DNA of 46,057 nt from Haliea sp. (GCA_002862465.1 PKDD01000146.1:1-46057), one strand, 5' to 3'; shown: positions 28,366-37,466, counted from the stretch's first letter. The notes: a model not told the origin generated them from the letters alone. Numbers and translations: made by a program.

Positions 28366-29340
28366 TTACTGCTTTGACAGTATAAAATAATAATACAGTG
28401 CGTAGGCAGAGACTAACACGGCACCCATAATTCGTCCGATATAAGCATGTTTGGGCACTGATTTGCTGCGTTTGGCGCTTACATAAATTGCTAAAGCAAG
28501 GAAAAAAGTTAACGCTGCCATGCTGGCATAGTCTCTGGAAATAGCCTCTGGATCGAGCATTTGGCCTCCCACAATCCCCGGGATGCTCATTACCGCGAGC
28601 AAATTAAATAAATTGGATCCAATGATGTTGCCAAGGGCAATCGCCGTGTGTCCACGCAGGGCGCTTGCGATCGAGGCTGCGAGTTCAGGCAGACTGGTGC
28701 CAACCGCGACAACGGTTAGCCCGATGATGAGCTCTGATATGCCTAATTCTTCTGCGACGATTATGGCACCCCATACAAGAAGTTTGGAGCTGAGAATCAA
28801 TATTACAAGGCCGAACAGGAAAGCGAACCAAGCGCGAAGAGGCGTTAATTCAGGCATCGGGTTATCGCTGGGATTAGTAGCTTGATCAGCCCCGCCGAGT
28901 TGGCTAAGCACTAAAAATATAATGATGATGGTCATGGATGCGAGCATTAGATACCCATCTTGCACAGAGAGCATGCCATCGAGTATCAATGCCCCGACGC
29001 CGACCGTAGCAAGGAGGAGTAAGGGAATCTCTCTCTTCAGACATTTTTCGTCAACTGTCATTGGAGCAACTAGCGCAGTCACTCCGAGTACAAGGGCAAT
29101 ATTGGCGATATTTGAGCCGATGGCATTTCCAATCGCCAGTGGCCCCGCGTTAGAAAGCGAGGCTGTAAGTGATACAAGGATTTCCGGCGCCGATGTCCCC
29201 AAAGAGACAATCGTTAAACCAATAATCAGCGGTGAAATGCCGAGATTTCTGGCGATTGACGCGGCTCCGGCCACGAGCAGGTTTGCGCTCCAGATGAGAG
29301 CGATAAAGCCAAAAAGAATCGATGCAGCGGCTAGCAGCAT
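28366..29340 (-). CDS. yrbG: CaCA-family Na+/Ca2+ exchanger (YrbG-like)
   Basis: The 324-residue membrane protein has two homologous halves with inverted alpha-repeats, each with about five helices. Repeat motifs are GLTIVSLGTSAPEILVSLTA with IGNAIGSNIANIALVLG, and GLTVVAVGTSLPELAASIAS with LGNIIGSNLFNLLAVM. An acidic cytoplasmic loop separates the halves. Function as a calcium/sodium antiporter follows from the family. ATG 29340 is preferred; TTG 29349 is too close to the AGGA ribosome binding site. It is the first gene of the kdsD-lptA-lptB direction and divergent from mlaC. Confidence 0.94.
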   Translation of the reverse strand: MLLAAASILFGFIALIWSANLLVAGAASIARNLGISPLIIGLTIVSLGTSAPEILVSLTASLSNAGPLAIGNAIGSNIANIALVLGVTALVAPMTVDEKCLKREIPLLLLATVGVGALILDGMLSVQDGYLMLASMTIIIIFLVLSQLGGADQATNPSDNPMPELTPLRAWFAFLFGLVILILSSKLLVWGAIIVAEELGISELIIGLTVVAVGTSLPELAASIASALRGHTAIALGNIIGSNLFNLLAVMSIPGIVGGQMLDPEAISRDYASMAALTFFLALAIYVSAKRSKSVPKHAYIGRIMGAVLVSAYALYYYFILSKQ

Positions 29341-29523
29341 AAGCGCCAATTTCCTGTTAAAATATGCGTCAGTCTCTGCACTGGAACTCTTAGAGCATAT
29401 CCGCTGTCAGAAGCGGGCAATGACAGTGAATGATGTGATACTAGATATCGTTCAGTTTCTGTTTTGATTATACAGCGCATTAGACGCCAGGCTAGTCACA
29501 AAATTCAGTATTGGAGTATAGAA

Positions 29524-30207
29524 ATGTCATTTTGTAGAAGTATAGGGGTGGCGCTTGCTTTTTTGCTAGGCTGGACCGGAAACTCTCAGATCTTAGCTCA
29601 AGATCAGGGTCAGGATGCTTATGCCCTAGTGCAGGATACAACAGAGCAAGTGATGGCAGTAGTGGTGGCTGCAGATGACTATGTCGACTCTGACCCAGAG
29701 CGGTACTATAGCCAAATACAGGACCTGCTTGATCCACTAATCGATTTTCGAGGTTTTGCGCGTTCTGTGATGGGGCCCTACGCGAGTTCCGAGCGTTACC
29801 GTGCCCTCGATGAGGCCGGCAGGAAGCAGTTGATAGCGGAGCTTGATCGTTTTACTGCGGTCATGCGTGCGTCGCTGGTGCGCACTTACAGCAAGGGTTT
29901 ACTTGCATTCGGGGGGTCGAGGATCGAACTGGTAGCGCCGGAAGGTGACGCTGCGGCCGGTGCCGGTAATGCGACGTTGTCGGTGCGTCAATTGATATAT
30001 GCTGACAAGTCGCAGCCTTACGTCGTAATGTACCAAATGGGACGCAATAAATCGGGTGATTGGAAGTTGCGTAACGTGATTATAGAAAGCGTAAATCTGG
30101 GCGCGATATACCGAGATCAGTTTTTGGCGTCAGCGCGTGAAGAGGCCGGTGATATTGACGCTGTCATTGACAGTTGGACCACCGTTGTCGTTGATGTCGA
30201 GAATTGA
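29524..30207 (+). CDS. mlaC: Phospholipid-binding protein MlaC
   Basis: The 227-residue periplasmic protein has a signal peptide (SIGVALAFLLGWTG, cleavage near ILAQ). The mature MlaC fold shows DYVDSDPERYYSQIQDLLDPLIDFRGFARSVMG, the LVRTYSKGLLAFGG helix and KSGDWKLRNVIIESVNLGAIYRDQF. MlaC shuttles phospholipids between MlaA in the outer membrane and the MlaFEDB ABC complex. GGAG seven bases before the ATG at 29524 decides the start over an in-frame upstream start at 29464. mlaF, mlaE, mlaD and mlaB are not next to it; the 140-base gap to ibaG holds no gene. Confidence 0.9.
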   Translation: MSFCRSIGVALAFLLGWTGNSQILAQDQGQDAYALVQDTTEQVMAVVVAADDYVDSDPERYYSQIQDLLDPLIDFRGFARSVMGPYASSERYRALDEAGRKQLIAELDRFTAVMRASLVRTYSKGLLAFGGSRIELVAPEGDAAAGAGNATLSVRQLIYADKSQPYVVMYQMGRNKSGDWKLRNVIIESVNLGAIYRDQFLASAREEAGDIDAVIDSWTTVVVDVEN

Positions 30208-30347
30208 TTTCGTCGATGTGCGGCATTCGCCATTCGCTTGCATTTCTCATAAACTGCTGACCGCTGTGAAGCACTCGGAGCGGGTAACGGTTTCGGGCGA
30301 TTAAAATGCCACTGTGCGCGATGGCGACAAATACTAAGGGGATTTAA

Positions 30348-30593
30348 ATGGACGCGGCCGCAGTTAAAGTGCTGTTACATGAGCATATGCCTGAATGCGA
30401 ATTTCAGGTTCAGGGTGAGGGTAGTCACTATAATATTGTGGCCATAGGCACCGTTTTTGAGGGGCTGCGCCCAGTCAAGAAGCAGCAACTGGTCTACGCC
30501 GCACTGACGGGTCAGATCGCCGATGGCAGCGTGCATGCGGTCAATATACAGACTTTCACTCCGCAGGAGTGGCAGGCGAGAGAGCACACATGA
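30348..30593 (+). CDS. ibaG: BolA-family protein IbaG (YrbA)
   Basis: The 81-residue protein has the BolA fold and conserved segments CEFQVQGEGSHYNIVAIG and LRPVKKQQLVYAALTGQIADGSVHAVNIQTFTPQEW. BolA proteins bind monothiol glutaredoxins and [2Fe-2S] clusters; IbaG is linked to acid stress and iron handling. AAGGGG before the ATG supports the start. In related genomes it lies between mla genes and murA; here the next real gene is hisG. Confidence 0.94.
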   Translation: MDAAAVKVLLHEHMPECEFQVQGEGSHYNIVAIGTVFEGLRPVKKQQLVYAALTGQIADGSVHAVNIQTFTPQEWQAREHT

Positions 30594-30679
30594 AACTGAG
30601 TGGATTGCCTGCGATGTGTTTTTTTACGGGAACAAAAAATGGCGAGGCCTGCGACAGTGTTGATCGGTTGAAACTATGA
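30590..30679 (+). CDS. Possible 29-residue small protein bridging ibaG and hisG
   Basis: An ATG frame starts within the ibaG stop (ATGA at 30590-30593) and ends in a TGA that overlaps the hisG ATG (ATGA at 30676-30679). The 29-residue peptide contains two cysteines and begins [25 protein letters not shown] lies five bases before its ATG, whereas hisG has no good ribosome binding site of its own. It may be a coupling cistron for hisG, a remnant of the murA gene that normally lies here, or a chance frame. No homology is recognised. Confidence 0.35.
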   Translation: MKLSGLPAMCFFTGTKNGEACDSVDRLKL

Positions 30680-31326
30680 ACAAGAAACTGACTATAGCCC
30701 TGACTAAGGGACGCATTCTGAAGGAAACGCTGCCGCTGCTTGCGAGTGCGGGTATTGAGTCGCTAGACGATATTAGCAGTAGCCGTAAACTGGTGTTTGA
30801 GACCAATCGGGACAATGTGCAATTGGTTATTCTGCGGGGCACTGACGTTCCGACTTACGTAAGCCACGGTGCTGCCGATATGGGTGTTGTCGGCAAAGAC
30901 GTGTTACTAGAACAGGGTGCTGAAGGTCTTTATGAGCCTTTGGACCTCGGTATTGCGCGCTGTTCTTTGATGACCGCAGGGCCCGTTGGCTGGCAAAATA
31001 ATGGTGCACGCATCAGAGTGGCAACCAAGTTTGTCAACATTGCTCGAGAATATTTTGCCGCACAGGGCGTGCATGTCGATCTGATAAAACTTTATGGCGC
31101 GTTGGAACTGGCTCCCATAATGAATTTGGCCGACTTGATCGTTGATATTGTCGATACCGGTAATACCCTGCGTGCAAATGGTATGGAGCCGCTGCAGAAC
31201 ATCGCCGCCATCAGCTCTCGTTTAGTGGTAAACAAAGCGGCCATGCGGTCCCGCTGTAGCGCTATCACGGAGATAATCGATGCTCTCACGGCAGTGGTGC
31301 AGGAGGTGAGTGATGCGGCGACTTGA
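30676..31326 (+). CDS. hisG: ATP phosphoribosyltransferase catalytic subunit (short form)
   Basis: The 216-residue enzyme catalyses the first step of histidine synthesis, PRPP + ATP to phosphoribosyl-ATP. Motifs are [44 protein letters not shown], and the PRPP loop [17 protein letters not shown]. It lacks the C-terminal ACT-like regulatory domain of the E. coli form, so it is HisG-S and should need HisZ as partner; hisZ is not in the window. It overlaps the hisD reading frame by 14 bases. Confidence 0.96.
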   Translation: MNKKLTIALTKGRILKETLPLLASAGIESLDDISSSRKLVFETNRDNVQLVILRGTDVPTYVSHGAADMGVVGKDVLLEQGAEGLYEPLDLGIARCSLMTAGPVGWQNNGARIRVATKFVNIAREYFAAQGVHVDLIKLYGALELAPIMNLADLIVDIVDTGNTLRANGMEPLQNIAAISSRLVVNKAAMRSRCSAITEIIDALTAVVQEVSDAAT

Positions 31327-32623
31327 CACCACCTGTGCCGATTTTGATAGTGAGCTTAACCGGTTAACGGCCTTTGATTCTGAGTTAGATGCACTGATCA
31401 GCCAGACGGTAGCCCAAATAATCGCAGACATTGCGTCGCGCGGTGATAAAGCGCTACTGGAATATACTGCGCGACTTGATCGGCTGAAAGTAGGCTCGGT
31501 AGAGCAGTTAGAGATACCGCGCGAGCGGCAGATCGCGGCTCTAAATAATATTGATTCGGTACAACGGGAGGCCCTGGAATATGCGGCGCATCGTGTGCAA
31601 AGTTTTCATCAGCACCAACTGCAGCAGAGCTGGCAGTACTATGATGATTCAGGCAATCTTTTGGGTCAGAAGGTTACGCCCCTTGAACGGGTCGGCGTCT
31701 ATGTTCCGGGTGGTAAAGCCAGTTACCCCTCTTCTGTATTGATGAATACTGTGCCTGCGAAAGTAGCAGGCGTGCCCGAAGTCGTAATGGTGGTGCCGGC
31801 GCCCGCTGGAGAAGTAAGCGATCTCGTGCTGGCTGCAGCCTGCATAGCCGGAGTAGATCGGTTATTCACAATAGGGGGTGCTCAAGCGATAGCGGCGTTG
31901 ACCTTTGGAACGCAGACAGTACCCGCTGTTGATAAAATTGTTGGTCCAGGAAACAGTTATGTGGCGAGCGCTAAGCGTCAGGTATTTGGGCGGGTTGGCA
32001 TCGATATGGTCGCGGGCCCATCGGAGATTTTGATTATTTGTGATGCTGGCACTGACCCGGACTGGGTGGCAATGGACCTGTTTTCTCAAGCCGAGCATGA
32101 TGAACTTGCTCAGTGCCTGTTGCTCTGCCCAGACGGCGCTTATTTGGAAGCCGTGCAGGCCAGTATTGATCGACTGCTCCCTGATATGGAAAGGTCAGAG
32201 ATTATTCGCATATCTCTGGCGCGTCGAGGGGCTATGATTCTCACGCGCGACCTTCATGAGGCAGTTACAGTGAGCAATCGCATTGCCCCAGAACACCTTG
32301 AGCTATCCGTGCAAGACCCCGAAAGCTTGTTGCCGCTAGTGCAGCATGCTGGTGCGATTTTTATGGGAAGATTTACCTCGGAAGCACTAGGCGACTACTG
32401 TGCAGGCCCGAGCCATGTGTTGCCGACTTCGCGCAGCGCTCGTTTCTCTTCTCCGTTAGGGGTCTACGATTTCCAAAAACGCAGCTCTATCATCATGGGC
32501 AGCGAGCATGGTGCGCAGCAATTGGGTGCTGTGGCGGCAGTATTAGCCAGAGGCGAGTCGCTGACGGCTCATGCGCGCAGTGCGGAAATGCGCTTTTTGG
32601 AGAAGCCATTCGCTACCGATTAG
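31313..32623 (+). CDS. hisD: Histidinol dehydrogenase
   Basis: The 436-residue Zn2+/NAD+ enzyme performs the last two steps of histidine synthesis. Signatures are [45 protein letters not shown], the zinc site [13 protein letters not shown] and the C-terminal [15 protein letters not shown] 31313 lies six bases after AGGAGG; a GTG at 31310 would be too close to it. hisC, which usually follows in pseudomonads, is absent. The 3' end overlaps convergent algW by 11 bases. Confidence 0.97.
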   Translation: MRRLDTTCADFDSELNRLTAFDSELDALISQTVAQIIADIASRGDKALLEYTARLDRLKVGSVEQLEIPRERQIAALNNIDSVQREALEYAAHRVQSFHQHQLQQSWQYYDDSGNLLGQKVTPLERVGVYVPGGKASYPSSVLMNTVPAKVAGVPEVVMVVPAPAGEVSDLVLAAACIAGVDRLFTIGGAQAIAALTFGTQTVPAVDKIVGPGNSYVASAKRQVFGRVGIDMVAGPSEILIICDAGTDPDWVAMDLFSQAEHDELAQCLLLCPDGAYLEAVQASIDRLLPDMERSEIIRISLARRGAMILTRDLHEAVTVSNRIAPEHLELSVQDPESLLPLVQHAGAIFMGRFTSEALGDYCAGPSHVLPTSRSARFSSPLGVYDFQKRSSIIMGSEHGAQQLGAVAAVLARGESLTAHARSAEMRFLEKPFATD

Positions 32624-33737
32624 CCTTCACGCTTTGTGGGTCTTTTAATATCCCGACAACGGCGTTGAGTTCGAGACGCTGCTGATTACGCTGTAAAGAA
32701 ATAGCGATTTTATCGCCGGGCTTAAGCATTGCGATTCGGAGCATAGTGAGTCTGCCATCGGTTACTTCATCGCCGTTAATATGCGTGATGATATCTCCCA
32801 CTTGTATCCCAGCTTTTTGTGCAGGACTGCCCCATGCTACTGAGGCCACCGCTAGCGCTAGCGTTTTGTCTCCCGATGCAGACGTTGCGCTAATGGGTCT
32901 CACGCTGACGCCCAGCCACCCTCGTATAACCTCACCGTAGGTGATCAGACCCTGCATCACAAAGACCGCCAGATTCACTGGTATCGCAAGACTGATACCA
33001 ATACCTGTATTGGCCGGTTGCGTGCGGCTGCTGGTCCCATAGATTAAGGTATTGATCCCCAAAAGCCTGCCGCTGGTGTCGATTAGAGCGCCACCAGAGT
33101 TACCCAGATGAATAATTGCGTCAGTCTGTATATAGTCCTCATACGTGTCTAACTGCAGACCAAAGCGCCCCAGAGCAGAAACAATACCTTGCGTTACCGA
33201 ATGGCCGAATCCCAGTGGGTTGCCAATGGCAAGCACAACATCGCCTACTCTCGCGATATCAGAGTCTCCAAGCGTAATGGGCTGCAGATTTGTAAGTGCT
33301 ATCTGCAACACCGCAAGATCCGTGGCAGAATCAGAACCGATGACGACAGCATTGGCGGAGCGCCCATCGTTGAGCATTACTTGAATAGCATCAGCCTCTG
33401 CGATGACGTGGTTATTGGTTAATATGTGACCCTGCTCGGTCATGATGACGCCAGAGCCAAGGGAGCGCTCGATTCGCTGGCGTTGAGGCCGTGGTTGACC
33501 TGAGCGTCGAAAAGTGAGGTCTTTCAGCTGTGGGGTGGGACCCTCTTGTACGAGTTTAGCGGTATAGATGCTGACGACAGATGGCGTAGCTTCATGCACT
33601 GCCATCGCATAACTTACTCGCCCTCGGGCTTCATCTGCAGGAGTGCTCAGAGGTAATATCCAGAGATCCAAAATTAGCAGAGCCGCAAGCAATCCCGCTG
33701 TCGCGGGCCAAATAATAGGGGTTAAATTGTTTTTCAT
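32613..33737 (-). CDS. algW: Periplasmic site-1 serine protease AlgW/DegS
   Basis: The 374-residue HtrA-family protease has an N-terminal membrane anchor ([18 protein letters not shown]), a trypsin-like domain and one PDZ domain (GWLGVSV...[19 protein letters not shown]). The triad is visible: His in LTNNHVI, Asp in SATDLAVL and Ser in GNSGGAL. It senses misfolded outer-membrane proteins and cleaves an anti-sigma-E factor (RseA or MucA). The residues before the active-site loop read [11 protein letters not shown] rather than the common DAAINPGNSGG. ATG 33737 is used; TTG 33743 is an alternative. Confidence 0.93.
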   Translation of the reverse strand: MKNNLTPIIWPATAGLLAALLILDLWILPLSTPADEARGRVSYAMAVHEATPSVVSIYTAKLVQEGPTPQLKDLTFRRSGQPRPQRQRIERSLGSGVIMTEQGHILTNNHVIAEADAIQVMLNDGRSANAVVIGSDSATDLAVLQIALTNLQPITLGDSDIARVGDVVLAIGNPLGFGHSVTQGIVSALGRFGLQLDTYEDYIQTDAIIHLGNSGGALIDTSGRLLGINTLIYGTSSRTQPANTGIGISLAIPVNLAVFVMQGLITYGEVIRGWLGVSVRPISATSASGDKTLALAVASVAWGSPAQKAGIQVGDIITHINGDEVTDGRLTMLRIAMLKPGDKIAISLQRNQQRLELNAVVGILKDPQSVKANR

Positions 33738-33837
33738 GCGCAACCGTAAGTGGTGTTAGTAGCTGCATTGTATATGATGCCTGTCTAGACGTGGCAAATT
33801 GCCAGTGCCCGAGCTGCAAACTACAGGTGATGATGAC

Positions 33838-34605
33838 ATGAGTGTAGCGCTTACTGAACTCGGTATATACCTCGATAAGTGTTTGTGCATTGATCAGTTC
33901 CAGGATTACTGCCCCAATGGCTTGCAGGTTGAAGGGAGGCCTCAGGTCGCTAGACTTGCGACTGGCGTTACTGCCTGCCAGAGGTTTCTAGACGCGGCGA
34001 TTGACTGGGGCGCTGATGCAGTGCTCGTCCATCACGGTTATTTCTGGCGCGACGAAGTGCAGCAGGTAGTAGGAATAAAGCGCCGACGGCTTGCGACTCT
34101 GTTGGCTAATGAAGTGAGTTTGCTGGCCTACCATTTACCGCTGGACGCCCATCCACAGCTCGGCAATAACGCCCGTCTAGGCTGTTTGATGGGCATAGAC
34201 CTAAGATTTCAGGAGCTACTGCAACCGAATGTTTGTGGTGGTCTGGGAAATGTCGGTAACCTGGTTGAACCTGTTTCAGCGGCAAAATTTGTTGCCACAC
34301 TCGAAAGCATAACAGAGCGCAGGGCCTTGCATGTAGGCCATTCAGAGGCTTTAGTGCGGCGCATTGCTTGGTGTACGGGGGCAGCTCAGGATTATATTGA
34401 TGCGGCCGTTAACGCCGGGGCTGACCTGTTTGTGACAGGTGAGGCTTCAGAGCAAACTGTACACATCGCCAGGGAGGAGGGTATACACTTTGTCGCCGCA
34501 GGCCATCACGCGACAGAGCGCTACGGGGTGCAAGCGTTGGGCGACCATTTGGCGGAGGAGTTTTCTGTGGAGCACCGCTTTATAGACATTGACAACCCAG
34601 TCTAA
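33838..34605 (+). CDS. Nif3-like dinuclear metal-centre protein (YbgI family)
   Basis: The 255-residue protein belongs to the Nif3/YbgI family of hexameric ring proteins with a dimetal site. It contains DYCPNGLQVEGRP, ADAVLVHHGYFW, LPLDAHPQLGNNARLG, and the C-terminal metal ligands in FVAAGHHATERYGVQALG. A GTP cyclohydrolase I type 2 name is often attached, but the biochemical role is uncertain. AGGTGA seven bases upstream supports the ATG at 33838 over an upstream in-frame start at 33799. Its last four bases overlap convergent zapG. Confidence 0.92.
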   Translation: MSVALTELGIYLDKCLCIDQFQDYCPNGLQVEGRPQVARLATGVTACQRFLDAAIDWGADAVLVHHGYFWRDEVQQVVGIKRRRLATLLANEVSLLAYHLPLDAHPQLGNNARLGCLMGIDLRFQELLQPNVCGGLGNVGNLVEPVSAAKFVATLESITERRALHVGHSEALVRRIAWCTGAAQDYIDAAVNAGADLFVTGEASEQTVHIAREEGIHFVAAGHHATERYGVQALGDHLAEEFSVEHRFIDIDNPV

Positions 34606-35102
34606 TGCGCGCGGAAATCAGGCGTTGGTCCATTCTCCTCGGGGGTGAGTTCCTGAGACTTGCGCTCAAGGCCAAACTCTTCATTGAGCATTCCTTTTTC
34701 CTCGGGTGAGCTTTTTGGCGCATAATCGAGGGGAGGCTGAGTATTGGCCAAATGTGCTGGTATGTCTGTTGGCTCGGTATTGTTCTCAGCAACCTCTAAG
34801 GAGATTGGACCCTCACCCTGGCATAGCGTAGCGGCCCCGGCAGCCAATTGTTTGTGGACTTCACGGTAGCTGTCGGTCAGATTGTTGAGCAGCTTTGCGG
34901 TTTCTGTAAAGTGCTCGACTACCTCGGTCTCATACGCTTTTTTGTCCTGCATCACCTGATCGAGTTTTTGCGATACCTGCTGATATTTTTTTGCCGTGCC
35001 TGATGTGCGGCGACCTGCTAGCCAGCCAAGCCATAAGCCCACGATGGCTATGGCGGCGCCCATCGCCCAAAGAATTTCCATGCTATATACCGGTGATTCC
35101 AC
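34602..35102 (-). CDS. zapG: DUF1043 inner-membrane protein ZapG (YhcB)
   Basis: The 166-residue protein has one N-terminal membrane helix (ILWAMGAAIAIVGLWLGWLAG), then a coiled coil (KKYQQVSQKLDQVMQDKKAYETEVVEHFTETAKLLNNL) typical of YhcB/ZapG, and a low-complexity C-terminal tail. The family is linked to division and envelope synthesis with MreB and FtsZ. GTG 35102 is preceded by GAGG at eight bases; the ATG at 35081 has no clear site. It is divergent from zapE. Confidence 0.88.
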   Translation of the reverse strand: MESPVYSMEILWAMGAAIAIVGLWLGWLAGRRTSGTAKKYQQVSQKLDQVMQDKKAYETEVVEHFTETAKLLNNLTDSYREVHKQLAAGAATLCQGEGPISLEVAENNTEPTDIPAHLANTQPPLDYAPKSSPEEKGMLNEEFGLERKSQELTPEENGPTPDFRAH

Positions 35103-35115
35103 AAAAATGTCCTCG

Positions 35116-35143
35116 TTGTAAATAATCGTTGTCCGAGTATAAC
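35116..35143 (+). promoter_or_regulatory. Candidate sigma-70 promoter of zapE
   Basis: TTGTAA (35116-35121) and TATAAC (35138-35143) are separated by 16 bases, in the 157-base divergent region between zapG and zapE. The -10 matches at five of six positions. A leader of about 110 bases would follow before the zapE ATG at 35260. Confidence 0.45.
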
Positions 35144-35259
35144 CCGAATGTTTAACCGGCAGTAGGTCTCGTCTTAGACAGCAGGTGTCGTTGCCAAGTG
35201 CGGAAGCTCTGGTTACAGTGTGCCGATTTTAAGTGATTCGGGATTAGGTCGGCCCAGAT

Positions 35260-36360
35260 ATGACGACACCTTGGCAGCGTTATCAAGCTGACTTACAACG
35301 CGAGGGTTTTTCCCATGACGTCGCGCAGGAACAGGCTGTCCTCTTATTGCAGGATTTATACGAGCGCCTTGTAGCGGTTCATCATGGGTATGCTGGCGAT
35401 TTCAAAGTTTGGATGCACAAACTTCGCCGGACTCAAGTAGAGCCGCAGATTGGCCTTTATTTTTGGGGAGGCGTCGGACGGGGCAAGACCTACCTTATGG
35501 ATACTTTTTTTGACTGCTTGCCCTTCAGTAGCAAGTCGCGTGTGCATTTCCACCGTTTTATGCAACGGGTCCATAAGGAGTTAGCGACTCTTGAAGGGGA
35601 GAAAAACCCATTGGAGCTTGTGGCGGATAAGCTTGCTAAAGAAGCACGCATTCTTTGCTTTGATGAATTTTTTGTCACCGACATCGGGGATGCAATGATT
35701 CTTGGAGGTCTTATGAAGGCACTATTTGCGCGCGGTGTAACATTGGTGGCCACATCTAATATTGAGCCTCAAAAGCTCTATGAGAACGGTTTGCAACGCC
35801 AGCGTTTTCTGCCGGCGATAGATCTGATAGAAAAATATACGCATGTGCTTAATGTAGATGCCGGAGTAGATTATCGTCTACGTACTTTACAGCAGGCAAC
35901 GCTATACCACTTCCCGCTTAATGAGGCAGCCGACAAAAGCCTCGAGGACAGTTTTTTACGTCTCGCGGGGGAACCGGGTAGGCACTGGGAGCGCCTTGTG
36001 ATTAGCAATCGTTATTTGACGTGCCGCTGCGTGGCCAATGGAGTAGCTTGGTTTGACTTCGCTGAGTTGTGCGATGGTCCCCGCTCTCAGAATGATTACA
36101 TTGAACTAGCGCGTATATTTCACTCCGTACTTATCTCGGGAGTTCCAGCATTCGACGCTGACAAAAATGATCAGGCACGGAGATTCGTTAATCTAGTGGA
36201 CGAGTTTTATGACCGCAACGTCAAGCTTGTGCTGACTGCCGCCAAACCACTTCCTGAGCTCTATCTAGACGGCAAACTGGCGTTCGAATTTCAGCGCACC
36301 GTCTCTCGGTTGCTAGAGATGCAGTCATACGAGTATCTCGCCCGCCAGCATCGGCACTAG
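35260..36360 (+). CDS. zapE: Cell division ATPase ZapE (AFG1 family)
   Basis: The 366-residue AFG1-like ATPase interacts with FtsZ and modulates the Z-ring. Motifs are Walker A GGVGRGKTYLMDTFF, HFHRFMQRVH, Walker B ILCFDEFFVTDIGDAMILGGL, and TSNIEPQKLYENGLQRQRFLPAI. The N-terminus TPWQRYQADLQREGFSHD is family-typical. The ribosome binding site is weak. The 220-base gap to rplM holds a long inverted repeat and the rplM promoter. Confidence 0.95.
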   Translation: MTTPWQRYQADLQREGFSHDVAQEQAVLLLQDLYERLVAVHHGYAGDFKVWMHKLRRTQVEPQIGLYFWGGVGRGKTYLMDTFFDCLPFSSKSRVHFHRFMQRVHKELATLEGEKNPLELVADKLAKEARILCFDEFFVTDIGDAMILGGLMKALFARGVTLVATSNIEPQKLYENGLQRQRFLPAIDLIEKYTHVLNVDAGVDYRLRTLQQATLYHFPLNEAADKSLEDSFLRLAGEPGRHWERLVISNRYLTCRCVANGVAWFDFAELCDGPRSQNDYIELARIFHSVLISGVPAFDADKNDQARRFVNLVDEFYDRNVKLVLTAAKPLPELYLDGKLAFEFQRTVSRLLEMQSYEYLARQHRH

Positions 36361-36422
36361 GCTGTTTAGCATCACCCTGCGTTAGCCCATGGGCAGACTT
36401 TTTGAGCAAGTCAGGCTATTTT

Positions 36423-36482
36423 GCGGCCTAATGCGGTGATCGCGTGCCCTAGGCTCGAGCTGTGCCTTGCCGAGTAGGCCGC
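36423..36482. repeat. Long inverted repeat upstream of the rplM promoter
   Basis: GCGGCCTA (36423-36430) and TAGGCCGC (36475-36482) are perfectly complementary eight-base arms, with a 44-base interval. Inside, CTCG (36454-36457) can pair with CGAG (36471-36474). No T-run follows, so it is not an intrinsic terminator. It sits between the zapE stop and the rplM promoter. Confidence 0.35.
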
Positions 36483-36510
36483 TGGGTGACAAATTTGTCA
36501 GATTCGTCGC

Positions 36511-36539
36511 TTGAAAATGCGCTTCCCATTGGGTAGTAT
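36511..36539 (+). promoter_or_regulatory. Sigma-70 promoter of rplM-rpsI
   Basis: TTGAAA (36511-36516) and TAGTAT (36534-36539) are separated by exactly 17 bases, giving a predicted start about 35 bases before the rplM ATG. The -35 matches the consensus at five of six positions. This is the best-looking promoter in the window, as expected for a ribosomal protein operon. Confidence 0.65.
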
Positions 36540-36580
36540 TCGCGCTCTCGAAATTAGACTCCTCTAACAGGCAGTTATTG

Positions 36581-37009
36581 ATGAAAACTTACAGTGCCAA
36601 AGTGGAAAATGTTGCCCGAGATTGGTTTGTGGTAGATGCCTCAGACAAGACTTTAGGGCGCCTAGCCAGTGAGATTGCGCACCGTTTGCGTGGCAAGCAC
36701 AAGGCTGAATATACGCCTCACGTGGACACCGGCGACTACATTGTGGTTGTGAATGCCGACAAGGTTAGGGTTACGGGCGCTAAAGCTACCGATAAAATGT
36801 ATCATCATCACACTGGCTACCCCGGTGGTTTGAAGTCAGTTTCGTTTGAGAAATTGATTGCGAAGGCGCCTGAGCGCGTCATTCAGAGCGCAGTGAAAGG
36901 CATGCTGCCTCGTAATACTCTGGGTAGGACTATGTTTAAAAAACTGAAAGTGTATGCCGGTAATGAGCATCCCCATGCAGCCCAGCAGCCTCAAGCTCTG
37001 AACATCTAA
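36581..37009 (+). CDS. rplM: 50S ribosomal protein L13
   Basis: The 142-residue protein has the same length as E. coli L13. Signatures are [53 protein letters not shown] and a C-terminus [22 protein letters not shown] (split here for length only). L13 is an early 50S assembly protein. ATG 36581 is used; an in-frame TTG at 36578 adds one residue and is unlikely. It is co-transcribed with rpsI, 12 bases downstream. Confidence 0.98.
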   Translation: MKTYSAKVENVARDWFVVDASDKTLGRLASEIAHRLRGKHKAEYTPHVDTGDYIVVVNADKVRVTGAKATDKMYHHHTGYPGGLKSVSFEKLIAKAPERVIQSAVKGMLPRNTLGRTMFKKLKVYAGNEHPHAAQQPQALNI

Positions 37010-37021
37010 CGGATAAATTTT

Positions 37022-37414
37022 ATGTCAGCTACCCAATACTATGGAACGGGTCGTCGCAAGACCTCCACCGCTCGCGTGTTTCTAAAAAGCGGCGCCGGCA
37101 CCATTATCGTCAACAAACGTCCTCTCGATCAGTACTTTGGTCGCGAAGTAGCGCGTATGATTGTGCGTCAACCGCTGGAACTCGTCGACCTGAACGGAAA
37201 GTTTGATATCAATGTCACTGTTGCCGGCGGTGGAAGTTTTGGCCAAGCCGGTGCAATTCGCCATGGCATCACGCGCGCCCTTATGGAATATGACGAGTCT
37301 TTGCGGCCCAGTTTGCGCAGTGCCGGATATGTTACGCGTGACTCTCGCGAGGTGGAGCGGAAAAAAGTCGGGCTGCGTAAAGCACGCAAGCGTCCTCAAT
37401 TTTCCAAGCGTTAA
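37022..37414 (+). CDS. rpsI: 30S ribosomal protein S9
   Basis: The 130-residue protein matches S9 in length and sequence: [42 protein letters not shown], and the basic tail ending [11 protein letters not shown] whose last arginine contacts P-site tRNA. It is followed by a strong intrinsic terminator. Confidence 0.98.
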   Translation: MSATQYYGTGRRKTSTARVFLKSGAGTIIVNKRPLDQYFGREVARMIVRQPLELVDLNGKFDINVTVAGGGSFGQAGAIRHGITRALMEYDESLRPSLRSAGYVTRDSREVERKKVGLRKARKRPQFSKR

Positions 37415-37466
37415 GTGGGTTGTCTGCATCTTCGATGTTGGTGAGGATATATATAAAGCGAACCAG

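Noticed and set aside
28922-29467. A 181-codon open frame antisense to yrbG extending into the divergent gap
   Set aside because: The overlapping yrbG frame has clear CaCA repeats. The antisense translation is low-complexity (Ser/Ala/Ile-rich) with no family resemblance.
30590-30679. The 29-codon frame as the first codons of a murA pseudogene
   Set aside because: Only a GTKNG string loosely recalls the MurA GAKN segment; the remainder does not match either end of MurA. Kept only as one possibility.
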